Shown here: positions 1 through 58,306 of the stretch, piece by piece
Numbering within the stretch: position 1 is the stretch's first letter
Layout: each line of letters opens with the position of its first letter
Source of the DNA: Acanthopleura granulata
Taxonomy: Eukaryota > Mollusca > Polyplacophora > Chitonida > Chitonidae
Assembly: GCA_016165875.1 (NCBI GenBank)
Contig: JABBOT010000004.1
Coordinates: 32,971,140-33,035,139, forward strand
Direction: 5' to 3'
DNA: 64,000 bases
Position numbers and translations under genes: made by a program
The notes under the pieces: generated by a model
Seen by the model: only the letters and a program-made list of their open reading frames with translations
What the model was told of the DNA's origin: nothing
Databases searched by the model: none

Positions 1-1140
1 CGAAAGTTCATATAGCGACGCCGATTGAGCGAGTGTTATCACCCACCTTAAAATCAGTTGCTTCGGAACAAAAAAACATCTAGAAAGAAAAATTTGAAGG
101 TCGGTTAAAATCCTCCGTCCTTTCTCTTTTACCACATATTAGCCGAATCCCGGTCTTCTCCATTAAAGCGTCAACGATTAATCGTCTCAAAAGACGTCCT
201 GAAGAGTTTGGCACGAGAGCTAATCGCCCGCATGCCGGCCGACCGCGTGTAACAACCCCCGACCGTCATATTCGCCTTGTCCACCTCCGCCACCGTTTCA
301 GGCCAGCCACTGCCACAGTTAATAAACCAGTCGGGCTCCATAACAACAGGATTTCCGATACAACTGTTCGGAATCGCCCCAGAGGAGCAAATTTGCGAAC
401 CCCTAGACCAGTCCACGGTATAGACCTTACCCCTGCTCAACGCCAGAGCCGGCGCGACTGAGTTAACCGTCATGTTCGTTGGCCTTTGGCACGATGGCGA
501 CATGTTACGTTTTCAGATGAATTCCATTTTTCAGCTACACAGAGCCGATGGGAGGCAACGGGTTTGGCAGCGAAACGGGGAGCATTATGCCAACGCCTCC
601 GTCGGGCATAGAGTGCAATGTGGTAGGGGCTGGGGGTGCTTGTGTTGGCGGGGATAAGTCATAGCCCTCGCACTCAACTTCATTTCATAGACGGTAACTT
701 GAATGCGGTAAGTTACCGTAACGAAACCCTGCGCCCACTTGTCGTCCCATTTGGGCAGCGCCATGGGTTAACATTTCAGCACGACTATGCGCATCCCCAT
801 GTTGTTGCTGTACGTAGAGCATTTCTATAGGCCAAAAACGTTGAAGTGCTCGAGTGGCCAGAGTATTTCCCTGATCTGTCCCCAATTGTATACAGCTGTG
901 AGATGTCCTCATCGTGTTGGTCGGCGACTTCCAGTTCCGGGTATCATCGCAGAGTTGCACGTGGCCCTCATACAGCAGTGGGAAAACATTCGGCAAGTCA
1001 CAGTTGACCATCTCATCAAATACATGCGTCGATGATGTGTAGCAACGAAGCAGGAAAACGGCGGACATGCTCTGTACTGAAGTGATGTGGAATTGTCCAT
1101 ACTGACTCAACACATTTCCTAATCTGCCTCAGCGTTACTA
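1..1140 (+). pseudogene. Decayed Tc1/mariner-type transposase
   Basis: Conceptual translation on the + strand, with several stops and frame changes, follows a Tc1-like transposase in order. A helix-turn-helix-like part (TINRLKRRPEEFGT, about 170-215) is followed by GRPRVTTPDRHIRL (about 238-280), then VRNRPRGANLRTPRP (about 370-415). Next come the first catalytic Asp in FSDEFHF (Asp codon about 516-518) and the second in QHDYAHPHV (about 783-785). The C-terminal part QQWENIRQVTVDHLIKYMRR (to about 1035) is in another frame. The third acidic residue, normally in SPIEH, reads SPIVY, so the copy is inactive even apart from its frameshifts. The window begins inside or close to the element, and I found no terminal inverted repeats. 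The family is clear; the exact subfamily is not. Confidence 0.85.
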
Positions 1141-2098
1141 TCGGTTGTCAGTTTCCGTCAGTTATAGATATGTTTTGCTAAGTGTCCATTTTATGCCCCC
1201 GTGAAAACCAGTATTGAAAGAAATTTGATAATGCAGTTAATTTTAACAAAATATTCGGTGTTGCGTTTATATTTTTGTTCAGTACAGTATAAAAATGAAC
1301 AAAATTTTATGTGTTTAAAATTGTCTGTGTCTGTTTTTGATAATAAGTTAATATAATGCAATAATTATGTAAATTTTAGTCCCGTGCTTAATGCGGAGTA
1401 TGACAACTTTGTTAAGAATGTAATAGGAAACAAAACAGTAGACTATAGCCTATATACAGTATCGATACAGGCCTGAATGACGTGGTTATGCACCTGTAAT
1501 GCAGGTCTGTATGCAAATCGTACTCATAAATAAGGTTCTGCAAGGTTCATAATATGATTTCGTAAACATTAAAGTTAATATTAGACAGAGTCACTGTGGC
1601 AATCTTATACAAAATCTGCAATCAGCCATTCCCAAGGACGGACAGAAAATAGAAGGTCTAGACCTATGTATTGGCCATTAATTCCCTCTAAGAGCCTATA
1701 GGCCTACTTTTTCGTTACTCTGGTTTTAAGTGACCTGTTTTAGTACTCGATATGAAGGAGTTATGATCAGTTTACTTTTCCAGTACGTTTTCACCAAACC
1801 GTTTTTGTACCTCGTGTACCTTTACGTGTTTTGTTCCCTAAATGTTATTGGAGGCTTCATATGTTTGGTTAGAAACACCATGACTCGTTGTATATATGTC
1901 CTAAATTGTACTTTTGTTATAAAAGCATTGAAATTGAACTGACATATTCATGGCCTGGTAAATTTCTCTCAAAAACTCCTTCCATAAAATAAAAACGCTT
2001 TTTCTTGAGATTTTTTTTCTTTATAAGGTATAACTGTGTAGATTTGTATTTGCTCCTTCATTGTTTTGAAGTACCAGTATAGGCCAATTCTTTGAAAC

Positions 2099-2120
2099 TA
2101 TATATATATATATATATATA
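2099..2120. repeat. (TA)n microsatellite
   Basis: Eleven uninterrupted TA units. Confidence 0.95.
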
Positions 2121-4185
2121 GCCATCGAACTTAAGTTTTCTGTCCAAAAATCCGATTATACAAAATATAATACCTGTATGCCACTACTCAGTTGAATTGG
2201 ACTAACAAGCCTCATCAGAGTGTAAAATAATCATGACATCCTGTTTTCATTATATTGTGAGCACATTAATTATACCGAAGTACATCGCCCGATGAATTCG
2301 TCCATTCATCCAACCATATGGACGACGTAAAAAGTTTCAGATAGGGTTTCTAAATGAGGCTAACATATTATGCTAAACTACATTCTCCTGCATTCACATT
2401 CGTCATTTTCATAAACAATAATATATTGATATATACATGCATCATTTGTATCTAGTAAATATAAAGGATCTGTATAGGCCTACAGAGAGACAAGTAGTTA
2501 ACAAGGCAGGGTCATACACGGCACATTTTCTGTATCACCAGTACATGGGTACATAGATTTGGTTTGCTTCTTAATTTATGTTGGGCAAAACTAAAGCTAC
2601 TTTAAAAATAGGGGCTTCTGAAGAACAGATATGTTCTTTCCATGCATAGCAACATAATAATTTGCTTACTCCACAAATTTGGTGGCAGACAATTTGGTCT
2701 GCATCAAAGATAAAACCAGGCCAATGCAGAGAGACCCAGGGGCGTCAGCAAGGTCACAGGAACAGTCAGATTGGGGTAATCTAAAAATACCTTACATGGA
2801 CAAGGTTAGGATTGAAACCTCCTCGTAAACCACCACATGGATCAAGTGGCGCCGAAAGGGTTGGACAATACTACGTTTATTTCCGTATAAAGTATTTTTG
2901 CCAATAGCTACTAAGGCAGTGGAGATTGACGTATGACAGCGCTCCGTCGGCAGCATGAAACGCAGCCATTATGTCTGGGCTGTGATGTAATTGTTCAAAG
3001 ACTCTTGCCACCTGAGGTTACAGTAAGCAGTTAGGTTTGTAGTTGAAAGTTAAGTATGTGTATAAATTTATAACATGAAATGTCACAGCACAATGGTCTG
3101 GAAGTATTTTTGCAGTGTTGTTCACACAGGTACTTGTAAAGTAACTAATACATATAAGATCAGAACAGTATTCTGTTCCTATCTGATTGGTCAATCTGTC
3201 ATTCGCTTAAAACTATGGGCGCTTTCATCCTCACTCTGCAGCAAAATACTCCACACTTAAAACGAATATACATGTAGTTCAGTAACGAATTCAAACAGGT
3301 TGTTGCATTCAAGAGAGAATTTTGTAACCTTTTTAATGAACAGTGCCTCAGAGCTGTCTTTTACTTTAATTTGTTCAATGTCAGGTATTTAACACTGTAC
3401 GTATTTCCCAAAAATGTCGACGCACAAGTTCGCGTTGCATGGAGCAAGCCCGAGTGACCAGATTATGGTATCATGTTGTTCTGAGATCTGTCTTATTCTC
3501 CCTAACTTAGCTTTCAGAAACGCATGGTTAATATACAGCCACAAAAGTTGACCATAATCCATAGGCCTAATAGATTTTCATTTTATTCACGTTAACGTTG
3601 AACCTCGCCGTACGTGCTGTCCCAAATACTGCAAAGCCCGAACACCCCGGGCCTGATAATTCTCGTCCCCTAAAATAACTCCTGTTCCTGTTTAAGGCGC
3701 TGATCGACAAGATTTTTCACAAATATAAGCAATAGTTGATCGGGGTCAAAACCACCTGGGGCAGAATATATACTGTTTTACTGTCTCATATTTGTAATCT
3801 CTGGTATTAACAGTCGTTCTGGCATTCTTGTTTCATCAACATATCCTATTATTCCTGAAAACAAAAAGCTCTAATCATCCCCTCATTCAAGGTAGAGAAA
3901 GGTATATTGTGAAGTTGGAGGCCAGCTTTTCTACTTGCCATCAGTAATACAGGAAATTCACGTGATTAACGAATTTCTAAATACGAATAAATTGATATTC
4001 AGATATGCAGTTGACAAATATATCATTTTTCAATAATTTTGTATAGCTTGCAGAATATATTACTATCCTCGTTTCGAAGCTATGGACCTAGATCTGTTGA
4101 TGCGTCTTATACATGTAGCTGTCTATCCATGGTGAAAAACAGGGCTTTATTCTAGGACCCATACATTTCTAATCTGATTATTTAT

Positions 4186-4330
4186 TTGACTGTTGCTTAA
4201 CGCCATACTCAAGAATTTTGGGTTTTATTAACACACGATGGCAGCTAGATTTATGGGTGGAGGAAACCGTTCTAAACCACCCACTTTTGATAAGTTATCG
4301 ACGAACTTTTCTAAGTGTGACGTACACCAT
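4186..4330 (-). mobile_element. SINE fragment, family B
   Basis: Read on the - strand it has AAAGTTCGTCGATAACTT, then GGTGGTTTA, GGTTTCCTCCACCCATAAA, ATTCTTGAGTATGGCGTTAA and a final CAAATAAATAA tail. The same order of blocks recurs near 42322-42400 (+) and 60310-60410 (-). The last part matches the tail of the family A SINE at 10018-10275. The tRNA-like head cannot be recognised in this copy, so it is partial or diverged. Confidence 0.65.
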
Positions 4331-4978
4331 AGTAGTGGAAGACAAGTGATCGCAAACGGCCGCACGAGCACCCTCGATCAAGTTTGGAGAAGTTCGGAGT
4401 TTTATGCTGGCGGTTAAGGCATTCGACAAAGTTGTTCTTCAATATATGAAGAAAAGAACGATTATATATCTTAGTGTTCGATATAGGATCCGGAATATTT
4501 AAGGATTGCGTTGATTTCTCATAAACTGATGCCGTTAGAAGATGTTGATGGGATAAACACAGCTGATATTACGGAGAGTATTTAGAATATTTTTAGACGA
4601 ATGGCATTGTGAAAATAAATTCTGTCCTATATTACTATCTATTGTCATGTACTTTTAAGGACTTGGAGTTCGGTAATCTATACTTTTATAGAGTAATTCG
4701 AACTGCACGTTTCTGAAGTTTAAGAATACACAGTGCAGTAAGCATACTTTGCAAGTTTCCTAAACTGAACAGTAATAATCGTTATAAGAAGCAGTTCTAG
4801 TAGAATAAGGTGGATACTGTTTGAGCCTTTGTGATAATGATATAGGTTGGACGACAGCAGCGAAGTAGCGAAGTATAGACGAACGTGCTTTTCACACGCA
4901 CGTGATACTTTCATCAGTTCGAATGCCATGTATGGCTTAGTATGCTGTATTTTTTTTTTCCACCGTTTATGTGCAAAT

Positions 4979-5190
4979 TTAATGGGTGATAAATGATAGC
5001 CACTTTTCTTGCTTTTCGTCTGACTGCATTTTTTGAGAATTATGGGATGCCATAGTTACTGCATTACTTAAGACAATTGCAGCATCCTCAACATCTGCAA
5101 ACAGGTCTGTCAAGCAGTTCTTAACATGTAATGGAAGATCATTAATAAACAAAGGAAAGAGCAAGGTTCCAAGGGCAAATCCTTATTAGG
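4979..5190 (-). pseudogene. LINE reverse-transcriptase fragment (jockey-like)
   Basis: The - strand translation reads LGTLLFPLFINDLPLHVKNC followed by LTDLFADVEDA. This matches the conserved 'GPLLFLLFINDLP...DLYADDT' block of non-LTR retrotransposon reverse transcriptases. The catalytic FADD pair has become FADV, and no flanking RT blocks were recognised. It is a short, dead remnant of one RT segment. Confidence 0.6.
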
Positions 5191-8100
5191 AACTCTACCT
5201 GTTGAAGTGTTGAAAACTTTTTATACTCCACTGACCGGCTTGTTTTTTCCCATTTTCACATTTTTTACCGTATTTCACACAGATTACCACAGCAACATCT
5301 AAAACAGGTAAAAAGGGGCAAAAGGGGGAAAAACGAGCTCACCAATCGGTGTTTTTGCTGTCATCAAGTTCGTATTTGCGCTAGGAATCTTCTATGCAAA
5401 TTTTGCCTGGCCATGTGGATAAACTTTTCAAGATATTTGCCGATAGAAGTCCTCAATCAGAAGGTCGACATTTTAGAACGGGAGACATTGGCTTACACGC
5501 CACTCGAAGAAGGTTGCAACTAATATAACACCAGTTCCCAAAGGCACTTTACAAGACATATATAAACAGTAAATAAACCTGGTAACATGTAAGAGAGATA
5601 TTGAATAATCCACAGGGTCACTTTTGTTTTACACTTGATACTGTACATAGCGACAACTTATACGTACGGATCTTCATTTAAAAATACGAACTCAGCCTTA
5701 CTCAGTGAAGCTTTGGAGTTCTTCCTCCAGACTTGTGTCACACACGATGTGAACCTGTTTTGCCAATAGAACACGAAACATGTTTGTAAAAATGTCTTTT
5801 CTTTAGTAGTGCATGGTTACCTCACGCCAAATAGATCAGAGGCGGCGGAAGCAATTACCTTTTGCCAGGATAACGAGTTACTACCTACTACTGTCCCAAG
5901 TGCACACCCGAAAGAAACACATGGTCAGGACAATAACCTTGATCTCGGCTAAAAAGACAATTTAGATGATGGGGAAGAGAAGATGCCCGATAGATGCTCT
6001 ACGACAATCACAGTCACAACTCGAATAATCCGGATAATTAGTCTTAATCTCACCAAAACTGCTGAATTTCAAGGCGTCTTGTATCTGATTTCTTTTCTGC
6101 TTACACAGTTGAATACAACCTTGAGTTAGAGAACTCAATGAGTACATCCAGAAGACCATTACATGATCGTCACAGAAACATCGAGGACGACACCTGTTTA
6201 GTAATAGATGGTGCTTGTAATATAAAGTTTACAAACTGAATTACAGCTTAAAATTGAAATATTAGTAATTTAAGGGCGGCCATGTTGAATTTAAGTAAAT
6301 TAGGCTATGTTTCATAACATATAGTTTGGTAGACTTTCTGTATGCCATATTGGAAACCGTTCTGAGACATACGTCACCAAAATATATTCCCTCGCAATTT
6401 GTGCTGGGTTGAACCAAATTTAATCATATTGACTGGACTGTTATAATGCTGGACCATTAGACACCTCTGTTTAAGATAAAACCTATTCATTGACTTTTTC
6501 AAGTTCTCTAGCTGTACTTTTTCTTTTACACCTGCTGAGCTAAAATATCTGTGTTTAAAGTTTTGTGTATCTACGTGCAATCTAGACATCTAGACGCAAT
6601 TTTAAGTTACATGAGTAATTCTAGTTCAGTGACGTTTAGCTACTTGGCAATTAACAGCAGCTGCATTGTTTTACCTAATTCTGCTTAAGCTACCATGCTA
6701 TAGGGGTGTGTAATTTGCTACAATTTTGCATTTACGTGATCAGTTCGAATAATATCCTGAGGTAAATTGGAGGCCATACTTCACCGGGTACGTTTTGCCA
6801 TTTGCCAACTATCACACTGTCGTCGCTGGTCTTTTATGCTGAAGACTTTTATAAAGGCTTACAGGATCGGTTCTGATTGGTTGGTGTAAGAGATAGACAA
6901 GTCATTTTGGGTAATTCGGATTTATTCAAACGTGACCAAAAGCCAGAAAGTTTAACATAGAAGCCGTCTTCCCACCATCAGCCAATCAATATCGATGGCG
7001 AGTCCCTGTGTAGACATAGATACATGCACCATGCACCACATAAGAAGTTCCATAATTGGCAGTATAAACATAATTACAAATTATAATTAGCAGTATACAT
7101 GGTGATGCATCGGCACCTAATGCAGGTAGATTACTATTCTCTAAAAACGTACCACAGGTAGCACAACTGTAACAAAACTGAACATATACATTTTCATTAC
7201 ACTAGATGTACACATCATGAGTGTATGTCAATGATACAGAGCTCTTGTTCTCAAGAACACAATTTGCGTGCCTCACAAAACGCGCAGATTTTCAATTTTG
7301 CTACAGTTGTTTGTACCTGTGATACATGCACAGTCGTTTTACAGAGCACACACACACATATATATGAAGGCCACGTCAACATACTTGAGATTCCTATACA
7401 ATATAGTCTGCATATTTCCTTTAATATATGATTATGTTAAGTGTAGTTTTTCTCCACAAAGGAATATATGTAATAACATTCCTATGGGTCTACAATAAAG
7501 AATAAAAATAATCGCATGCCTTCATCTTATTACACCTTTGATAAGGAGGTCATGTTTTGACCACGTTTCTTTTTAACCTGTCTGTCAGAAAAAAAATAAT
7601 TGGTGGGGTTGCATGACCTTTTGTGTGCAGCTTAATTGGACTGTGATGGTGATCTATACCAGGGTCCAGAAACTTTGCAAACTTGTAATAATGGCCATAG
7701 CGGAGTATTGTCATTTGGTTGGAACTCTTCATGTGGTAGAGGGCGGTCACGTTGCATTGTGTGGGTGAATTTGTTTACTTGGCTGCATCACGGATGTACC
7801 TCATATGGTCCATGCCGTCGGTATCACAGACTAAACCTGAATCAGAAGGGTGCAAACAGTATTTATTTACTTGTTCACTTAAATATTGTATTGTTATTCG
7901 CTGATGTTTCAATTTCTATTATTAATTTTTATGTTTAAGTTTTTTCTTGCATTTTTTTTTTACTTATATTGTATTTAAAAAAACTGTAAGTCATTTTCAC
8001 GAATGGACAACACATTAATTTGTATGTAGTTTCTACAAATTCGTGGATTTCAGTGTTATAAATTTGCAACGATATCGGTACATATGTTGCTAGGTTATGA

Positions 8101-8371
8101 GTAGTAAACAAAGGTAGCATGCTTTATATTTGTAGTTGCGGAAGCGGATTAAGGGGATAGGACCTTTCGAGGTATCGGGACATTCATAATCTTAGACCTA
8201 TAATTGAAGTTCTCTTCTGTGTTCCGTGATGCTGGTTAAACACTGATGTAGCCCAGATGTCCTTGAGAATGAAAAGTTAAAGGTAGATGAAAAATATGCC
8301 GGCCGAGTACGCACAAGCTTTGGAAGCTAGCTGTGAATATCTTCACACATACCCTATATAATATAAACATG

Positions 8372-8634
8372 AGATACACATATCTTGTTGATCCACCAAC
8401 TAGCTTAGTAAAGTACAAAAGCATAGAAACTCCGAAAAAAGAAATGTAACGCATGGTTGACGTTCTCAATATTTCGACTAAGTTTTACTTGTCATCTTCA
8501 GAATATTTCGACTAAGTTTTACTTGTCATCTTCAGGAGAAGATGACAAGTAAAACTTAGTCGAAATATTGAGTATGTCAACCATGAGTTACATTTCTTTT
8601 TTCGGAGTTTCTATGCTTTTGTAGATACACATAT
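8372..8634. mobile_element. Fold-back element with 12-bp flanking direct repeat
   Basis: A roughly 85-bp left arm (from 8415) is repeated in inverted orientation by a right arm ending at 8622, with a few mismatches. A 34-bp unit (8468-8501) is repeated exactly in tandem at 8502-8535, at the inner end of the left arm. The 12-mer AGATACACATAT occurs at 8372-8383 and again at 8623-8634, immediately outside the right arm, as expected for a target-site duplication around an insert at 8384-8622. The 31 bases between the left 12-mer and the left arm have no counterpart on the right. On the - strand each 34-bp unit contains CTGAAGA, a hairpin and GTCGAAA, resembling the two conserved boxes of hammerhead ribozymes carried by Penelope-like elements and retrozymes. 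Element class is inference. Confidence 0.7.
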
Positions 8635-9039
8635 GGTGTATACATAGGTCCCGTGAATTCGTTAAGAGTTCGCTACTTCTCGTAACTAGGTCTATAAATG
8701 TCTCACTTGTCATTCCCTGTTACCGTTATATTTGCGACCTAACATTTAATCTGGAAAGAGCGTTCCAATTCTTTTCAAAGACTGAATGTATGAATTTCGC
8801 GCCAATACATTTCTGAAAAGGCCCATATAGGCCTATATGACATCTCATTATTGATAATGGCTCTTCAGGTAACAAGTATAAACACATAGATCTGTGTGAT
8901 TTGACATGGTATGACTATCTGAACAGTTTAAATAATTGTATTAAAATAATATTACTTTTATGTCGTATATTTGATGTACAGGGCTCTCATTAGCATGTAA
9001 CGTAATAGGTCGAGTATGCAGGTGCTATATGCCGTTGGA

Positions 9040-9122
9040 AACAGACATCACCCAGCATGCACCAAGGGTCGTAATGCGCATGCGTACCGGTCTCCATTGA
9101 GAAGTTGGGTTGTGTTTTGGAA
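9040..9122 (+). promoter_or_regulatory. Candidate SRPK promoter with ZNF143-like and NRF1-like sites
   Basis: CCCAGCATGC at 9051-9060 matches the core of the ZNF143/Staf site. TGCGCATGCGT at 9075-9085 matches the palindromic NRF1 site almost perfectly. Both occur in many TATA-less animal housekeeping promoters and here lie within 75 bases of the start codon. No TATA box is evident. The transcription start is not known; the 5' UTR would be short if transcription starts just downstream of the NRF1-like site. Confidence 0.55.
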
Positions 9123-55474
<46,352 letters not shown>

Positions 55475-56588
55475 CTGTCCATGGGTGGCGACCAGAGTAC
55501 AACGGCGACCTCATGATCCTGTCTCCATAAGGCACCTCTTAATACTTGGGCTTCACTTCTCCCCTCCAATCAGCTGCCACATCAGGCTTCTGTTTATTGA
55601 CTCCAGGACGCCTTCCCAGATCTGCTCAGAAGACCAGTGAAATCTTGCTTGTGAACAAAACCCTGAGATCACAACAGTTTGAAGCCTGTGAAGCCATGAT
55701 GATTTGAAAAACACTATTCATTAGACTGCTAACGTTTGACGCATACGATCTAAGTGTCCGTGAAGTGTTACTGTATAAAAGTATCATGATTTTGAAAGAT
55801 GAAGTTGCTTGTTCTTGCAGATGTAGAACATATTTCCATTGTTGTTGTTGTTACTGTTGCTTCTGGTTTACTTCATCTCACCACAACACAGCATTGTTGA
55901 CTTAGTAACATGGACAAGAGCAAATTGTTATACATCTATTCTACTTGGCCTCAATAATTGTTGTTGTCATTAGAGAAATTGATTTGCTAATGAAAATGCT
56001 CTCTTTCCTGTTTCTTCTGATGAAGACATGGCCAAATGTAAATATATCGAGACATGCAGTTATTGTTAAATTATCATACTGAACTGACGTTAGAAATCTC
56101 AACTTCTTGCGTACAGCTGTCAGATTCTCATGTAATTTATTTCTTTGCTGATGGGATAAATAATAATTGTAAATATAAATGGTGGTAAGGCTGGGCAGAC
56201 TATTGCATTCCTAGTTTTCCTCTTTGTTTCATACGTTCATAACTTCATATGCCATTGTCTCTCCACATCAGCTCTTGGTACTTTTCATGCATTTGTTTTC
56301 ATTTTGATCTCTGATATACAGATTTGTTTTTACAAAGTTAAGTAGTTTCATTGTAACATTGGTGTTACTAGTCCCTACATTCTGTTTGATAAAAAACAAA
56401 AATTCAAGGCTTGGACATACGCACAGTCTTTGACTTAGATGCTACATTACTCGTCTCTTACAGATTCTGGATTTGATTATTATTAGACCAGTAGCTAGAA
56501 ATCAAGAAGCCGTTCATCAATGCAAAATGTCCGAGTCACAATTAAATTCACATGAAACTATAAACAGCAACTGAATGGTTATGTGGTA

Positions 56589-56738
56589 CATCACACTTAT
56601 CAGTGAACAGTCTATAGTCTGATAATCCCCATGTGTACCTCCTGGTATGAGTAAGTTGCACTACATCACACTTACCAGTGAGTAGTTGATAATATGGTAA
56701 TCCCCATGTATATCTCCTGGTATGAGTGAATTACACTG
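56589..56738 (+). repeat. Two-copy tandem repeat, about 75-bp unit
   Basis: Both copies start CATCACACTTA and contain GTAATCCCCATGT or GATAATCCCCATGT, then CTCCTGGTATGAGT. They differ at roughly one base in five, so the duplication is not recent. Located in the SRPK 3' UTR. Confidence 0.85.
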
Positions 56739-58300
56739 TGTACATGTATGTCACAGGCTTGTTGATAGTGGCCTTATTGCATTTAGTTAACTTCTGACGC
56801 ATAGTTATGCCCCTTGGTTTGAACAGCATGTTAAAACCGTCTCATTGGAATACTTTTAACGTGTGTACAGAACAGCATTTAAGTGAAAGCATTAACTGTA
56901 CTGAAGAGAAATTTAATGTAGGAATATTTGCAAATCGCTTTAAGTGGTCTGTTGCTTATGAGGCACTCTTGAACTTTTACTCCTCAAAAAGGGGAACCTG
57001 GATTTTGTTTTTTGAAGCCTGAAAAATGAAATGGGGTGTCCAATATGCTGGAGTAGTTTAGGCTGAAAACCCTAAGCTCATTGTGGGGCTGAGCTCTCTC
57101 GCTTTGAGTTTATTCAGTGATACCAGGCTAGCTGTTAGGTGCTGTGTCTGAACAGAGAAGAAGTGTGGGTCTTCCCAGTTCCTAACTTGTCCTCTCCCTC
57201 CACACTGTCAGCAATGTTGTCACCCCTTAGATCTGTTTGTGTGAAGAAACCCTTACAATTCAACATTATATGTTCATATTTTAACATTACATAGATGCAA
57301 TATATTTTAAAACTGTACAGATAAATGAGCCACTGAGCTTTGGTACACTTAGACATTTCTATAGCAATCTAGTGAAATGCCATAGCCGCCTTGTGTAATG
57401 TACAACCACACATCATCAGTTGATATCATTCTGCATTTGCAGTTTGTGATATATTTATCGTTAAGAGCTCCGTAAGTAGAAGAAACATGGCTTATCGATC
57501 TGTAACGTGCCAAACGGTCTTTAATTTATTTAAACTGCGTGTCTGAGGCCCTACCTTACTCTCTGGATCTTTAGTGCGGTGTTATGAGAAAATGCAGTTG
57601 AATTACTGCTTCTTGAATATGAACATTTGTGCAGTAGTTCTGGTACTGTACAGGACTTTTTTTTTTTTCAGGGGTGGATTTTTGAAGGATAAAAGCAAAA
57701 GAAGTATATATATGTGTATTATTTTTTGTGTGAGAAATATGTGATAAACTGTTCTCCGTGCCAGTGCCAGTTTGTTTGGCCTCGTCGGAGGTTGTGGATA
57801 GGCACATTCTGATTCATTCTGTATGTGACAAGTGGACAGTGTACAGATGTGACAATGGTACTGACTAATGGTGTAGTAGGACTGTGTAGAAACACTTCTG
57901 CCTCAAGTCATTCACTCAGCAACTTCTCTCTTGTACATACGGTTTCGTTAAAATTTTCGAATAGAATGAGTTGAAATTGTGTAGTTTGAATAGTGTATGG
58001 ATTGCACTTGTCATCATGTCATTGAGCTGTTCTGGATTTTGATTTGCTGTCAGACAGTGCAGTAACCTGGTTCCTCTGTATTTACCGAGAGTCTGTTGCG
58101 TAAACTCTTTAGCATATGCACAAGTAATGTTACAAGTACCTGTATGTTAACACCAAATTTTGTCCAGATAAGTTTGTGTATGTTGGTCTGGAGATGACGC
58201 AGAGCTCCCAAGTTACCATGGTAACTGGCTTTTCATGTATGCCAGTAGATGCTTTTTTTTCTTTTTGTACAAACATCTTCATGTACAGTGATACATTTGT

Positions 58301-58306
58301 AATAAA
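58301..58306 (+). terminator. Candidate SRPK polyadenylation signal
   Basis: AATAAA followed by a T-rich stretch near 58332-58340. It is the clearest hexamer before the intergenic region. Confidence 0.5.

Larger units (their letters stand above)
1141..9039. other. Intergenic region with repeat fragments
   Basis: No gene is recognised here. Open frames are all under about 100 codons and show no known domain. The stretch contains an AT microsatellite, a SINE fragment near 4190-4330, a reverse-transcriptase fragment near 4979-5190 and a fold-back element at 8384-8622, each listed separately. A segment at 2690-2860 has a tRNA-like B box on the - strand (GTTTCAATCC) and may be another degenerate SINE, but this is weak. 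Confidence 0.6.

Noticed and set aside
685..1113. 142-codon open frame on the - strand
   Set aside because: It is the antisense of the decayed Tc1/mariner transposase, whose conserved motifs read on the + strand.
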